Origin: CAXTEJ01 sp964243295
Lineage (GTDB): Bacteria; Actinomycetota; Actinomycetes; Actinomycetales; Angustibacteraceae
DNA: 64,000 nucleotides
Direction: 5' to 3'
Assembly: GCA_964243295.1 (NCBI GenBank)
Contig: CAXTEJ010000017.1
Location: 1 to 64,000, forward strand
Translations under genes and position numbers: made by a program
Shown here: piece by piece, positions 51,045 through 59,591 of the stretch
Numbering within the stretch: position 1 is the stretch's first letter
How the letters are laid out: every line of letters begins with the position of its first letter
Notes under the pieces: model-generated
What the model was told of the DNA's origin: nothing
The model's database searches: none
The model's input: only the letters and a program-made list of their open reading frames with translations

Positions 51045-53441
51045 ATGCCCACGCGCCCTGCTGCCTCGCGCAGCCTCGCCGACGACCTGCGCGCCCGTGA
51101 CGACGCGCAGCTCGTCGCGCTGCTGCGCGCGCGGCCCGACCTCGCGACGCCCGTGCCGGCCGACGTCACCTCCCTGGCCGCCCGGGCCACCACCCGCGCC
51201 AGCGTGCAGCGGGCGCTCGACGGCGTCGACGCCTTCACGCTGCAGGTCGTCGACGGGCTGGCGCTGCTGCCCGAGCCGACGTCCCGCACCCGCCTCGCCA
51301 GGCTGCTCGGCGTCAAGGCCGTGGCCGTCCTGGCGCCGCTCGACCGGCTGCGCGACCTGGCGCTGGTGTGGGGTCCCGACGCCGACCTGCGGCTGGTGCG
51401 GACCGTCCGCGACACCCTCGGGCCCTACCCCGCCGGCCTCGGCACTCCCGTCGCCGAGCTGCTCGAGCGACGCGAGCTCGGCCGCGTCGCGTCGCTGGCG
51501 CGCGAGCACGGGCTCGAGGTCACCGGCACCGACGCCGTCGCCGCGCTCGCGGCGCACCTCGCCGACCCCGCGGTGGTGCACCACATGCTCGACGACGCGC
51601 CGCCCGAGGTGGCCACGGTGCTCGACCGGCTGGCCTGGGGGCCACCGGTGGGTGCCGTGCCGCGCGCCGACCGCACCGTCGACCGCGAGAGCGCCGCGTC
51701 CCCCGTCGAGTGGCTGCTCGCGCGCGGTCTGCTCGGCGTCGCCGACGCCGGCCACGTCGTGCTGCCCCGCGAGGTCGGCATCGCGCTGCGCGGCGGGCGG
51801 GTGCACGCCGAACCCGCCGTCGAGCCGCCCGCCGCCCGCACCGCCGAGCGCGCGCCCGAGGCCGTCGACGCCGGCGCCGGCTCGCAGGCCGCCGAGCTGC
51901 TGCGCCTGGTCGACGAGCTGCTGCAGGCGTGGGGCGTCACGCCGCCACCGGTGCTGCGCTCGGGCGGGTTGGGCGTGCGCGAGCTGCGGCGCACCGCCAC
52001 CACGCTCGACGTCGACGAGACCACCACCGCCACGGTCATCGAGCTGGCCTACGCGGCGGGCCTGGTCGCCGACGACGGCGAGATCGCGCCGTCCTGGGCG
52101 CCGACGCCCGCCAGCGACCTGTGGCTGGACGACGACCCCGCCGGCCGCTGGGCGCTCATCGCCCGGGCGTGGCTGGCGACCACCCGCACACCGGGCCTGG
52201 TCGGCAGCCGGGACGACAAGAACGCCGTGCGGGGCGCGCTGTCGCCCGACGTCGACCGGCCCGCGTCTCGCACCGTCCGGGCTGCCGTGCTCACCGAGCT
52301 GGCCGACGTCCCGCCCGGGCACGCGCTGGAGCCCGCGTCGCTGCGCGAGCGGCTGCAGTGGCGCCGGCCCCGGCGCACCGGGCGCTTCCACGACGACCTC
52401 GTGACCTGGACGCTGCGCGAGACCGAGCTGCTCGGCGTCACCAGCCGCGGGGCGCTGTCGACGCCGGGGCGCGCCCTGCTCGCCGACGACCCGTCGGCGC
52501 CCGCGGTCCGCGACCGCCTCGCCCGGTCGGTCGCCTCGCTGCTGCCCGAGCCGGTCGACCACGTGCTGCTGCAGGCCGACCTCACGGCGGTCGCGCCGGG
52601 CCCGCTGGAGCCGGTGCTGGCGCGGGCCATGACGCTCGCCGCCGACGTCGAGTCGCGCGGCGGCGCCACCGTCTACCGCTTCTCCACCGCCAGCGTGCGC
52701 CGCGCCCTGGACGCCGGGTGGACAGCGCGCGACCTGCTCGACCTGCTCACCCAGCGCAGCCGCACCCCCATGCCGCAGCCGCTGGAGTACCTCGTCGGCG
52801 ACGTCGCCCGCCGCCACGGCCAGGTGCGCGTCGGCGGCGCCGGCGCCTACGTGCGCAGCGACGACGAGGCCGTGCTGAGCGAGCTGCTCGGCGAGCGACG
52901 GGCGGCGCCGCTGCAGCTGCGGCGCCTCGCACCGACCGTGCTGGTCGCGCAGGCCGACCCACCGACGGTGCTGTCGGTGCTGCGCCAGCTCGGGCTCGCC
53001 CCGGCCGCCGAGTCGCCCGACGGCGCGGTCGTCGTCCGGCGGCCCGACGCTCGGCGCACCCCGCCCCGGCAACCGCCCCGGCCCGGCGCGGTCGGCGCCG
53101 CGGCGCCCTCGCTCGCGCTGCTGGAGGCCGTCGTGCGCACCCTGCGGCTCGGGCAGACCGAGCACGACGAGCAGCGGCTGCGAGCCGCGGCCACGCCGGG
53201 CCCGGCGCTGCCCCCGACCGACCCCACCGTCACGCTCGCGACGCTGCGCGAGGCAGCCGCGGGCCGCCGGCGGGTGTGGATCGGGTACGCCGACGCCACG
53301 GGCCGCGTCGAGCGCCGGGTCGTCGAGCCGCTCAGCGTCGAGGGCGGGCGCGTCACGGCGTTCGACACCGGAACCGACGAGGTCCGCTCGTTCTCGGTGC
53401 ACCGCGTCACCGGAGTAGCCGCTGCCGACGAGCCGGCCTGA
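51045..53441 (+). CDS. helicase-associated (XPB_N-like) protein with C-terminal WYL-like domain
   Basis: A 798-residue protein of the actinobacterial family annotated as helicase-associated (XPB/Ssl2 N-terminal-like). The N-terminal half is helical, with winged-helix-like segments. The XPB_N-like part (LLPEPVDHVLLQADLTAVAPGPLEP to about residue 690) is followed by a C-terminal WYL-like barrel (RRVWIGYADATGRVERRVVEPLSVEGGRVTAFD) that may bind a ligand or nucleic acid. It lacks Walker motifs, so it is not itself a helicase. The XPB helicase three genes on is the obvious partner. Confidence 0.88.
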   Translation: MPTRPAASRSLADDLRARDDAQLVALLRARPDLATPVPADVTSLAARATTRASVQRALDGVDAFTLQVVDGLALLPEPTSRTRLARLLGVKAVAVLAPLDRLRDLALVWGPDADLRLVRTVRDTLGPYPAGLGTPVAELLERRELGRVASLAREHGLEVTGTDAVAALAAHLADPAVVHHMLDDAPPEVATVLDRLAWGPPVGAVPRADRTVDRESAASPVEWLLARGLLGVADAGHVVLPREVGIALRGGRVHAEPAVEPPAARTAERAPEAVDAGAGSQAAELLRLVDELLQAWGVTPPPVLRSGGLGVRELRRTATTLDVDETTTATVIELAYAAGLVADDGEIAPSWAPTPASDLWLDDDPAGRWALIARAWLATTRTPGLVGSRDDKNAVRGALSPDVDRPASRTVRAAVLTELADVPPGHALEPASLRERLQWRRPRRTGRFHDDLVTWTLRETELLGVTSRGALSTPGRALLADDPSAPAVRDRLARSVASLLPEPVDHVLLQADLTAVAPGPLEPVLARAMTLAADVESRGGATVYRFSTASVRRALDAGWTARDLLDLLTQRSRTPMPQPLEYLVGDVARRHGQVRVGGAGAYVRSDDEAVLSELLGERRAAPLQLRRLAPTVLVAQADPPTVLSVLRQLGLAPAAESPDGAVVVRRPDARRTPPRQPPRPGAVGAAAPSLALLEAVVRTLRLGQTEHDEQRLRAAATPGPALPPTDPTVTLATLREAAAGRRRVWIGYADATGRVERRVVEPLSVEGGRVTAFDTGTDEVRSFSVHRVTGVAAADEPA

Positions 53442-53482
53442 GAGGCTACGTTGGCTGCTCTTGACCTCGACTGGGAGACGAC

Positions 53483-54133
53483 GTGACCAACGACAGCCCT
53501 GACGACCCGACGCGGCCCGTGCCACCGGGGTCATCCCCCTACGACCAGCCGAGCCCGTGGTCGACGCCGCCCGCGGGGTCGTCGTCCGGCTCCTCGACCG
53601 GCGCGTCGACCGGTGACATGCCGCCGCCGCAGCCGTACGGGTCGCCGTCCGGTCAGCAGCAACCGAGTGACCCGTACGGCCCGCCCCCGGGCCAGCCGTC
53701 CGGCGCCCCGCAGTACGGCGCTCCGCAGTACGGGCAGCAGTACGGGCAGCCCTACGGTCAGCAGCCGGGCCAGCCGCCGTACGGCGGGCAGCCCTACCCG
53801 CCCTCGCCGTACGGCTACGGTCACTCGCCCGAGGGCACGCAGGTGCGCAGCTCGGCGACGCTGTGGCTCATCCTCAACATCGCCTCGGTGATCCTGTGGG
53901 GCTGGGCGCTGGGCGGTCTGCTCGGCATCGTCGGGGCGATCTTCGCGGGCCTGGCGATGGGCCGCGCCGACACCGACACCGCCGACGCGCGCCACAAGGT
54001 GCGCCTGGCGAAGATCTTCTTCTGGGTCGGCCTCGGGCTCGCCATCGCCGTGGTGGTCATCGGCATCATCGGACTGGTCGCCCTCGGCTCGCGCATCGAC
54101 ACCAACGACCCCACGTTCGGCACCGGCGTCTGA
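53483..54133 (+). CDS. Pro/Gly/Gln/Tyr-rich membrane protein (DUF4190-like)
   Basis: A 216-residue protein. About 115 residues of low complexity with QYGQQYGQPYG-like repeats precede two hydrophobic helices (LWLILNIASVILWGWALGGLLGIVGAIFAGLAMG and IFFWVGLGLAIAVVVIGIIGLVAL), a DUF4190-like layout. GTG 53483 has GGGAG 5 nt upstream. The disordered aromatic tail could self-associate. It lies between the XPB-partner and the XPB helicase on the same strand, though a functional link is not known. Confidence 0.85.
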   Translation: MTNDSPDDPTRPVPPGSSPYDQPSPWSTPPAGSSSGSSTGASTGDMPPPQPYGSPSGQQQPSDPYGPPPGQPSGAPQYGAPQYGQQYGQPYGQQPGQPPYGGQPYPPSPYGYGHSPEGTQVRSSATLWLILNIASVILWGWALGGLLGIVGAIFAGLAMGRADTDTADARHKVRLAKIFFWVGLGLAIAVVVIGIIGLVALGSRIDTNDPTFGTGV

Positions 54134-54221
54134 GCTGGCGGGCACCGCGCCCGCCGGCGCGGGAAGCACGCGCACCCGCCGAGCGTTGGCGCCGGGGTAC
54201 CCGAGACGAGATGAGGCGTGC

Positions 54222-55880
54222 GTGAGCGCACCGGACGGCCCGCTGATCGTGCAGAGCGACAAGACGCTGCTGCTCGAGATCGACCACGCCGACTCGGCGG
54301 ACTGCCGCAAGGCGATCGCCCCGTTCGCTGAGCTGGAGCGTGCACCCGAGCACGTGCACACCTACCGCCTGACCCCGCTCGGGCTCTGGAACGCCCGGGC
54401 GGCCGGGCACGACGCCGAGCAGGTCGTCGACACGCTGCTGAAGTACTCGCGCTACCCGGTGCCGCACTCGCTGCTGGTCGACGTCGCCGAGACGATGGAC
54501 CGCTACGGCCGGCTGCGCCTCGACAAGCACCCCGTGCACGGGCTCGTGCTGCACGCCAGCGACGTGCCGGTGCTCGAGGAGGTGCTGCGCGCCAAGAAGG
54601 TGCAGCCGCTCGTCGGCGCCCGGCTCGACACCGAGACCGTCGCGGTCCACCCGAGCGAACGGGGCCACCTCAAGCAGGTGCTGCTCAAGCTCGGCTGGCC
54701 GGCGGAGGACCTCGCGGGCTACGTCGACGGCGAGGCCCACGCGATCGAGCTCGCCGAGGACGGCTGGAGCATGCGGCCCTACCAGGGCGAGGCCGTCGAC
54801 AACTTCTGGCACGGCGGCTCCGGCGTCGTCGTCCTGCCGTGCGGGGCCGGCAAGACCATCGTCGGCGCGGCTGCCATGGCCCGCGCGAAGGCCACCACGC
54901 TGATCCTGGTCACCAACACCGTGTCGGCGCGGCAGTGGCGCGACGAGCTGCTCAAGCGCACCTCGCTCACCGAGGACGAGATCGGCGAGTACTCCGGCGC
55001 CCGCAAGGAGGTGCGCCCGGTGACCATCGCGACCTACCAGGTGCTCACCCTTCGACGGAAGGGCGCCTACCCCCACCTCGAGCTGCTCGACGCGCGCGAC
55101 TGGGGCCTGGTCGTCTACGACGAGGTGCACCTGCTCCCGGCGCCGATCTTCCGCATGACCGCCGACCTGCAGGCTCGCCGGCGGCTCGGCCTGACGGCCA
55201 CGCTGGTGCGCGAGGACGGCCGCGAGGGCGACGTGTTCAGCCTCATCGGGCCCAAGCGGTACGACGCGCCCTGGAAGGACATCGAGGCGCAGGGCTACAT
55301 CGCGCCCGCCGACTGCGTCGAGGTGCGCGTCACCCTGCCGGAGAGCGAGCGGCTGGTCTACGCGACGTCCGAGCCCGACGTCCGGTACCGGCTCGCCGCG
55401 TGCAGCGCCGTCAAGACCGCGGTCGTGCGCAAGCTCGTCGAGCAGCACCGGGGCGAGCCGACGCTGGTGATCGGCCAGTACATCGACCAGCTCGACGACC
55501 TGTCCGAGCAGCTGGACGCGCCGGTCATCAAGGGCGACACGACCGTCACCGAGCGGCAGCGACTCTACGAGGCCTTCCGCACCGGTGAGATCGGGCTGCT
55601 CGTCGTCAGCAAGGTCGCCAACTTCTCGATCGACCTGCCGGAGGCCAGCGTCGCGATCCAGGTGTCCGGCAGCTTCGGGTCTCGTCAGGAGGAGGCCCAG
55701 CGGCTCGGCCGGGTGCTGCGGCCCAAGGGCGACCACCGCGCGGCGCGGTTCTACACGATCGTGTCGCGCGACACCGTCGACGCCGACTTCGCAGCGCACC
55801 GGCAGCGCTTCCTCGCCGAGCAGGGCTACGCCTACCGGATCATCGACGCCGCAGACGTCAGCGCCGACCCCACCCCGTAG
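54222..55880 (+). CDS. XPB/Rad25-type DNA helicase (SF2)
   Basis: A 552-residue superfamily-2 helicase: N-terminal XPB_N-like region (SDKTLLLEID, HTYRLTPLGLWNARAAG), Walker A PCGAGKT near residue 208, TATYQV-like motif Ia, DEVH (motif II), GLTATL (motif III) and QEEAQRLGRVLRPKGD (motif VI). XPB is the 3'-5' translocase of archaeal and eukaryotic repair complexes; the bacterial form unwinds DNA in vitro but its role is unsettled. No Bax1-like nuclease is adjacent. GTG 54222 is the start next to GAGG; an in-frame ATG lies 36 nt upstream. Confidence 0.93.
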   Translation: MSAPDGPLIVQSDKTLLLEIDHADSADCRKAIAPFAELERAPEHVHTYRLTPLGLWNARAAGHDAEQVVDTLLKYSRYPVPHSLLVDVAETMDRYGRLRLDKHPVHGLVLHASDVPVLEEVLRAKKVQPLVGARLDTETVAVHPSERGHLKQVLLKLGWPAEDLAGYVDGEAHAIELAEDGWSMRPYQGEAVDNFWHGGSGVVVLPCGAGKTIVGAAAMARAKATTLILVTNTVSARQWRDELLKRTSLTEDEIGEYSGARKEVRPVTIATYQVLTLRRKGAYPHLELLDARDWGLVVYDEVHLLPAPIFRMTADLQARRRLGLTATLVREDGREGDVFSLIGPKRYDAPWKDIEAQGYIAPADCVEVRVTLPESERLVYATSEPDVRYRLAACSAVKTAVVRKLVEQHRGEPTLVIGQYIDQLDDLSEQLDAPVIKGDTTVTERQRLYEAFRTGEIGLLVVSKVANFSIDLPEASVAIQVSGSFGSRQEEAQRLGRVLRPKGDHRAARFYTIVSRDTVDADFAAHRQRFLAEQGYAYRIIDAADVSADPTP

Positions 55881-55959
55881 CCTTCGGGGGCGGCGACCAG
55901 GCACCTCCCAGCGACCTCCCAGTCTCGCCCGCCATGCTCGCCGGCAAGGAGGTGGTGAC

Positions 55960-56673
55960 GTGCCCAAGCCCACGACACCCGAGGCGCGGCTGCTGGTCGT
56001 CGAGGACGAGCCCAACATCCGCGAGCTGCTGTCGACTTCGTTGCGCTTCGCGGGGTTCGAGGTGCACACGGCAGCCGACGGCGCCACGGCGCTCAGGCTC
56101 GCCGAGACCGAGCGGCCCGACCTGCTGGTGCTCGACGTGATGCTGCCCGACATGGACGGCTTCGCGGTGACCCGGCGGCTGCGCGACCAGGGCCGGCAGA
56201 TGCCCGTCGTGTTCCTCACCGCGCGTGACGCGACCGACGACAAGGTCACCGGGCTCACGGTCGGCGGCGACGACTACGTCACCAAGCCGTTCAGCCTCGA
56301 GGAGGTCGTCGCCCGCATCCGGGCGGTGCTGCGCCGCACCGGCGGTGGGATCGGCGAGGACGTCGGCCGCCTGGTGTTCGCCGACCTCGAGATGGACGAG
56401 GACTCCCACGAGGTGCGCCGCGGCGGGCGGGTCATCGACCTGTCGCCGACCGAGTTCAAGCTGCTGCGCTACCTGATGCTCAACCCCAACCGGGTGCTGT
56501 CGAAGTCACAGATCCTGGACCACGTCTGGGACTACGACTTCCGCGGTGAGTCGGGCATCGTCGAGTCCTACATCTCCTACCTGCGCCGCAAGGTCGACAC
56601 CGACGCGCCTGCGACGCTCATCCACACCCGCCGCGGTGTGGGCTACGTGCTGCGGCTGCCGCCGGAGGCCTGA
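55960..56673 (+). CDS. OmpR-family response regulator
   Basis: A 237-residue regulator. The receiver has VVEDEPNIREL, phospho-acceptor Asp59 in LLVLDVMLPDMDGF, and the Lys in DYVTKPFS near 108. The C-terminal winged helix has LSPTEFKLLRYLMLNPNRVLSKSQILDHVWDYDF and RRGVGYVLR. GTG 55960 has AAGGAGG 7 nt upstream. The kinase follows 1 bp after the stop. The closest-looking mycobacterial relatives are TrcR/TcrX-type regulators. The sugar ABC operon directly downstream is a candidate target. Confidence 0.95.
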   Translation: MPKPTTPEARLLVVEDEPNIRELLSTSLRFAGFEVHTAADGATALRLAETERPDLLVLDVMLPDMDGFAVTRRLRDQGRQMPVVFLTARDATDDKVTGLTVGGDDYVTKPFSLEEVVARIRAVLRRTGGGIGEDVGRLVFADLEMDEDSHEVRRGGRVIDLSPTEFKLLRYLMLNPNRVLSKSQILDHVWDYDFRGESGIVESYISYLRRKVDTDAPATLIHTRRGVGYVLRLPPEA

Positions 56674-56674
56674 C

Positions 56675-58282
56675 GTGCCCTCGTTCGTGCGCTCGGTGCG
56701 GTCGCGGCCGAGTCGGTGGCCGGGTCGGTGGCTCGCGGGCGCCCGCTCGCGCAGCGCCGCCGTGCCGCTGCGCGTGCGGCTCGTGGCGATCCTGGTGCTG
56801 CTCGCGCTCGCCGCCCTCACCGTCACCGGCGCGGCCGCCGTCACGCTGCTGCGCGGGCAGCTCGTCGACAAGGTGGACGCCCAGATCGTCGGCCTCGCCC
56901 GGAACGTCATCACCGGTCCGGGCGGCGGGGGACCGGGCACCACGAACCGGCAGGTGCCCTCGACCCAGTACATCGCGCTGCGGCTCGACGACGGCACGGT
57001 CACGCCGTACGCCCGCCGGCTCAACGCGACAGCACCGTTGCCGGATCTCGCGGACCTGTCACCCCGGCGGGTCGGCGCCAGCGACGGCGAAGCCTTCACC
57101 GTGCGGGCGGTTCGCGGCGGCGGCGAGTGGCGGGTGGTGGCGCTCCGCGTGCCGCTCACCGACGGCAGCACCGCCTCGCTCGTCGTCGCGCAGGACCTCA
57201 CCGACGTGCAGGACACCGTGCGCGACATGGGCGTCGTCCTCGTCCTGGTGGGTCTCGGCGTGCTGATCGCCCTGGCCGTCATCGGCACCGCGGTGGTCCG
57301 CCGCGCGTTCCGGCCGCTGACCGAGGTCGAGACCGTGGCGTCCGCCATCGCGGACGGCGACATGTCGCGGCGCGTGCCAAGCCATCCGACGTCCACCGAG
57401 GTGGGCCGGCTGTCGGAGTCGCTCAACGCGATGCTGACGCAGATCGAGCAGGCCTTCGCCGTGCGCCAGGCGTCCGAGGAGCGGATGCGTCGCTTCGTCT
57501 CGGACGCCAGCCACGAGCTGCGGACGCCGCTCGCCACCGTCCGCGGCTACGCCGAGCTGTACCGGCAGGGCGCGGTCACCGACCCTGAGGACGTCGGCAC
57601 CGCGATGCGCCGCATCGAGACCGAGGCCACCCGGATGGGCGGGCTGGTCGAGGACCTGCTGACGCTCGCCCGGCTGGAGGAGCAGCGCCCCGAGCGGCGC
57701 GGACCGGTCGATCTCACGGTCATCGCCGCGGACGCCGTCCAGGACGCGCGCGCCCTCGACCCCGGCCGCGAGGTCACCCTCGCCGCGACGAGCGGAGCCC
57801 TGCGCGGCATCGTCGTCGAGGGTGACGAGTCGCGGGTGCGACAGGTCGTCACCAACCTGGTGGCCAACGCCGTGCGCCACACGCCAGCGGGGACGCCCGT
57901 CGAGCTGCAGGTCGGTGAGGAGGGCGGCTCCGGCGTGCTCATGGTGCGCGACCGTGGCCCCGGCATCGCCCCCGAGCACGCCCGCCAGGTGTTCGAGCGG
58001 TTCTTCCGCTCCGACGCCTCCCGGCAGCGCGGGCGCGGCGGCGGCTCGGGCCTGGGGCTCGCCATCGTCGCCGCCATCGTCGCAAGCCACCGGGGCCAGG
58101 TGGGCGTCTCCGAGACCCCGGGTGGCGGCGCGACGTTCATCGTCAGGCTGCCGCTCGCCGACGAGCGGCCGGACGCGTTGCCGGACGACGCGGACGACGT
58201 CGAGCCGTCCCATGACGTCCCCCGGCTGGCCCATGCCGACCTGACCGACGACACCCGATCCTCAGCTGCGCGCGGTGATTGA
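56675..58282 (+). CDS. sensor histidine kinase
   Basis: A 535-residue kinase: two membrane helices (about 33-57 and 186-207) enclose a ~125-residue sensor domain; a HAMP domain follows, then the H-box RRFVSDASHELRTPLATVRGYAEL with His280, N-box NLVANAVRHTPAG, and G-boxes DRGPGIAP and GSGLGLAIV. The C-terminal ~40 residues are acidic. GTG 56675 overlaps nothing but is 1 bp after the regulator stop, with GGAGG upstream. The stimulus is unknown. Confidence 0.95.
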   Translation: MPSFVRSVRSRPSRWPGRWLAGARSRSAAVPLRVRLVAILVLLALAALTVTGAAAVTLLRGQLVDKVDAQIVGLARNVITGPGGGGPGTTNRQVPSTQYIALRLDDGTVTPYARRLNATAPLPDLADLSPRRVGASDGEAFTVRAVRGGGEWRVVALRVPLTDGSTASLVVAQDLTDVQDTVRDMGVVLVLVGLGVLIALAVIGTAVVRRAFRPLTEVETVASAIADGDMSRRVPSHPTSTEVGRLSESLNAMLTQIEQAFAVRQASEERMRRFVSDASHELRTPLATVRGYAELYRQGAVTDPEDVGTAMRRIETEATRMGGLVEDLLTLARLEEQRPERRGPVDLTVIAADAVQDARALDPGREVTLAATSGALRGIVVEGDESRVRQVVTNLVANAVRHTPAGTPVELQVGEEGGSGVLMVRDRGPGIAPEHARQVFERFFRSDASRQRGRGGGSGLGLAIVAAIVASHRGQVGVSETPGGGATFIVRLPLADERPDALPDDADDVEPSHDVPRLAHADLTDDTRSSAARGD

Positions 58283-58374
58283 CTCACCTGACCCGTGGTG
58301 GCACGGTCCAGGTCTGCGACGGAGCGGCTCGAAGGTTCCTCTGTCCTTCCACCGAGTACACGAGGAGACAGTCG

Positions 58375-59481
58375 ATGAGCGGTACCAGTCTGGTCCACGG
58401 ACGGCGCGCGACGTACACGGTTCTGGCCTCGCTGGCCCTGGTGGTCGGCGGCTGCGCGAACTCAGGTGAAACCACCACGGCAGCCAGCAGCGGCGGCAAC
58501 GACGCCACGGTCGCGGCGCCGAGCACGACAGCCACGGGCGAGACCGCCACGACCCCGGCAGCCGACGGCTGCACCCCGGCCACGTACGGCTCGAAGACGA
58601 CCTCCCTCGACGGCGCGACGATCGGGTTCTCGCAGTCGGAGAAGGAGGCCAACCCCTTCCGCATCGCCGAGACCCAGTCGATGAAGGACGAGGCCAAGAA
58701 GCTCGGCCTCAAGATCGAGACCACCAACGCCAACTCCTCGCTGCCCAAGCAGATCAGCGACATCCAGGACCTGGTGAACAAGGGTGTCAAGCTGCTGATC
58801 GTCGCCCCGCTCAACAGCGACGGTCTCGACCCGGCCTTCGCCGCGGCAGCTGCCAAGGGCATCCCGGTGATCACCGTCGACCGCAAGGTCAACGCGACCT
58901 TCTGCAAGGACTTCGTGACCTTCATCGGCTCGAACTTCGCCGAGCAGGGCAAGCGCGCGGCCGACGCCATGATCAAGGCCACCGGCGGCAAGGGCCAGAT
59001 CGCGATCCTGCTCGGCTCACCGGGCAACAACGTCACGACCGACCGCACCAGCGGCTTCGTCGACCAGATCAAGGCCGCTGCACCCGCGATGAAGATCGTC
59101 GCCCAGCAGACCGGCCAGTTCAGCCGTGACGAGGGTCAGAAGGTCATGGAGCAGCTCATCAACTCCAACCCCGACATCACTGCGGTCTACGCGGAGAACG
59201 ACGAGATGGCCCTCGGTGCCGTCACGGCCCTGCGGGCAGCGGGCAAGAAGCCCGGCGACGACGTCAAGATCGTCTCGATCGACGGCACCCGCAACGCCGT
59301 GCAGGCCATCGTCGACGGCACGATCAACGCGGTCATCGAGTCCAACCCCCGCTTCGGCCCGATCGCGCTCAAGACCGCCACGGACTTCCTCGGCGGCACC
59401 GCGATCCCCGAGAACGTGATCATCAGCGACCGCCAGTACGACCCGAGCAACGCCAAGGCGGACGTGGCGTCGGCCTACTGA
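58375..59481 (+). CDS. sugar ABC transporter substrate-binding lipoprotein (YtfQ-like)
   Basis: A 368-residue lipoprotein. The signal ends at lipobox VGGC with Cys27, and a Thr/Ala-rich linker precedes a periplasmic-binding-protein type 1 fold: IGFSQSEKEANPFRIAETQSMKDEAKKLG, VTVDRKVN, IGSNFAEQG, YAENDEMALGAVTALRAAGKKPG. The pattern closely follows E. coli YtfQ (galactofuranose). ATG 58375 has AGGAG 7 nt upstream. It opens a four-gene operon with ATPase and two permeases, and a stable hairpin lies after its stop, probably protecting its mRNA. Confidence 0.93.
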   Translation: MSGTSLVHGRRATYTVLASLALVVGGCANSGETTTAASSGGNDATVAAPSTTATGETATTPAADGCTPATYGSKTTSLDGATIGFSQSEKEANPFRIAETQSMKDEAKKLGLKIETTNANSSLPKQISDIQDLVNKGVKLLIVAPLNSDGLDPAFAAAAAKGIPVITVDRKVNATFCKDFVTFIGSNFAEQGKRAADAMIKATGGKGQIAILLGSPGNNVTTDRTSGFVDQIKAAAPAMKIVAQQTGQFSRDEGQKVMEQLINSNPDITAVYAENDEMALGAVTALRAAGKKPGDDVKIVSIDGTRNAVQAIVDGTINAVIESNPRFGPIALKTATDFLGGTAIPENVIISDRQYDPSNAKADVASAY

Positions 59482-59514
59482 GGCCGGTCCACCCCCCCCG
59501 CACGTCCCTCAGCT

Positions 59515-59553
59515 CGTCATCGGTGCCGCGCGCTCGCAGCGGCGCCGATGACG
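59515..59553 (+). promoter_or_regulatory. intra-operon hairpin between binding protein and ATPase
   Basis: CGTCATCGG-T-GCCGC (59515-59529) pairs with GCGGC-G-CCGATGACG (59539-59553), and flanking CCGGTCC/GGACCGG can extend it. Such hairpins after a binding-protein gene stabilise its mRNA or attenuate transcription, giving excess binding protein over membrane components. Confidence 0.7.
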
Positions 59554-59591
59554 GGACCGGGTGAGTCCGGAGCATCCTCGAGAGGTAGGGC

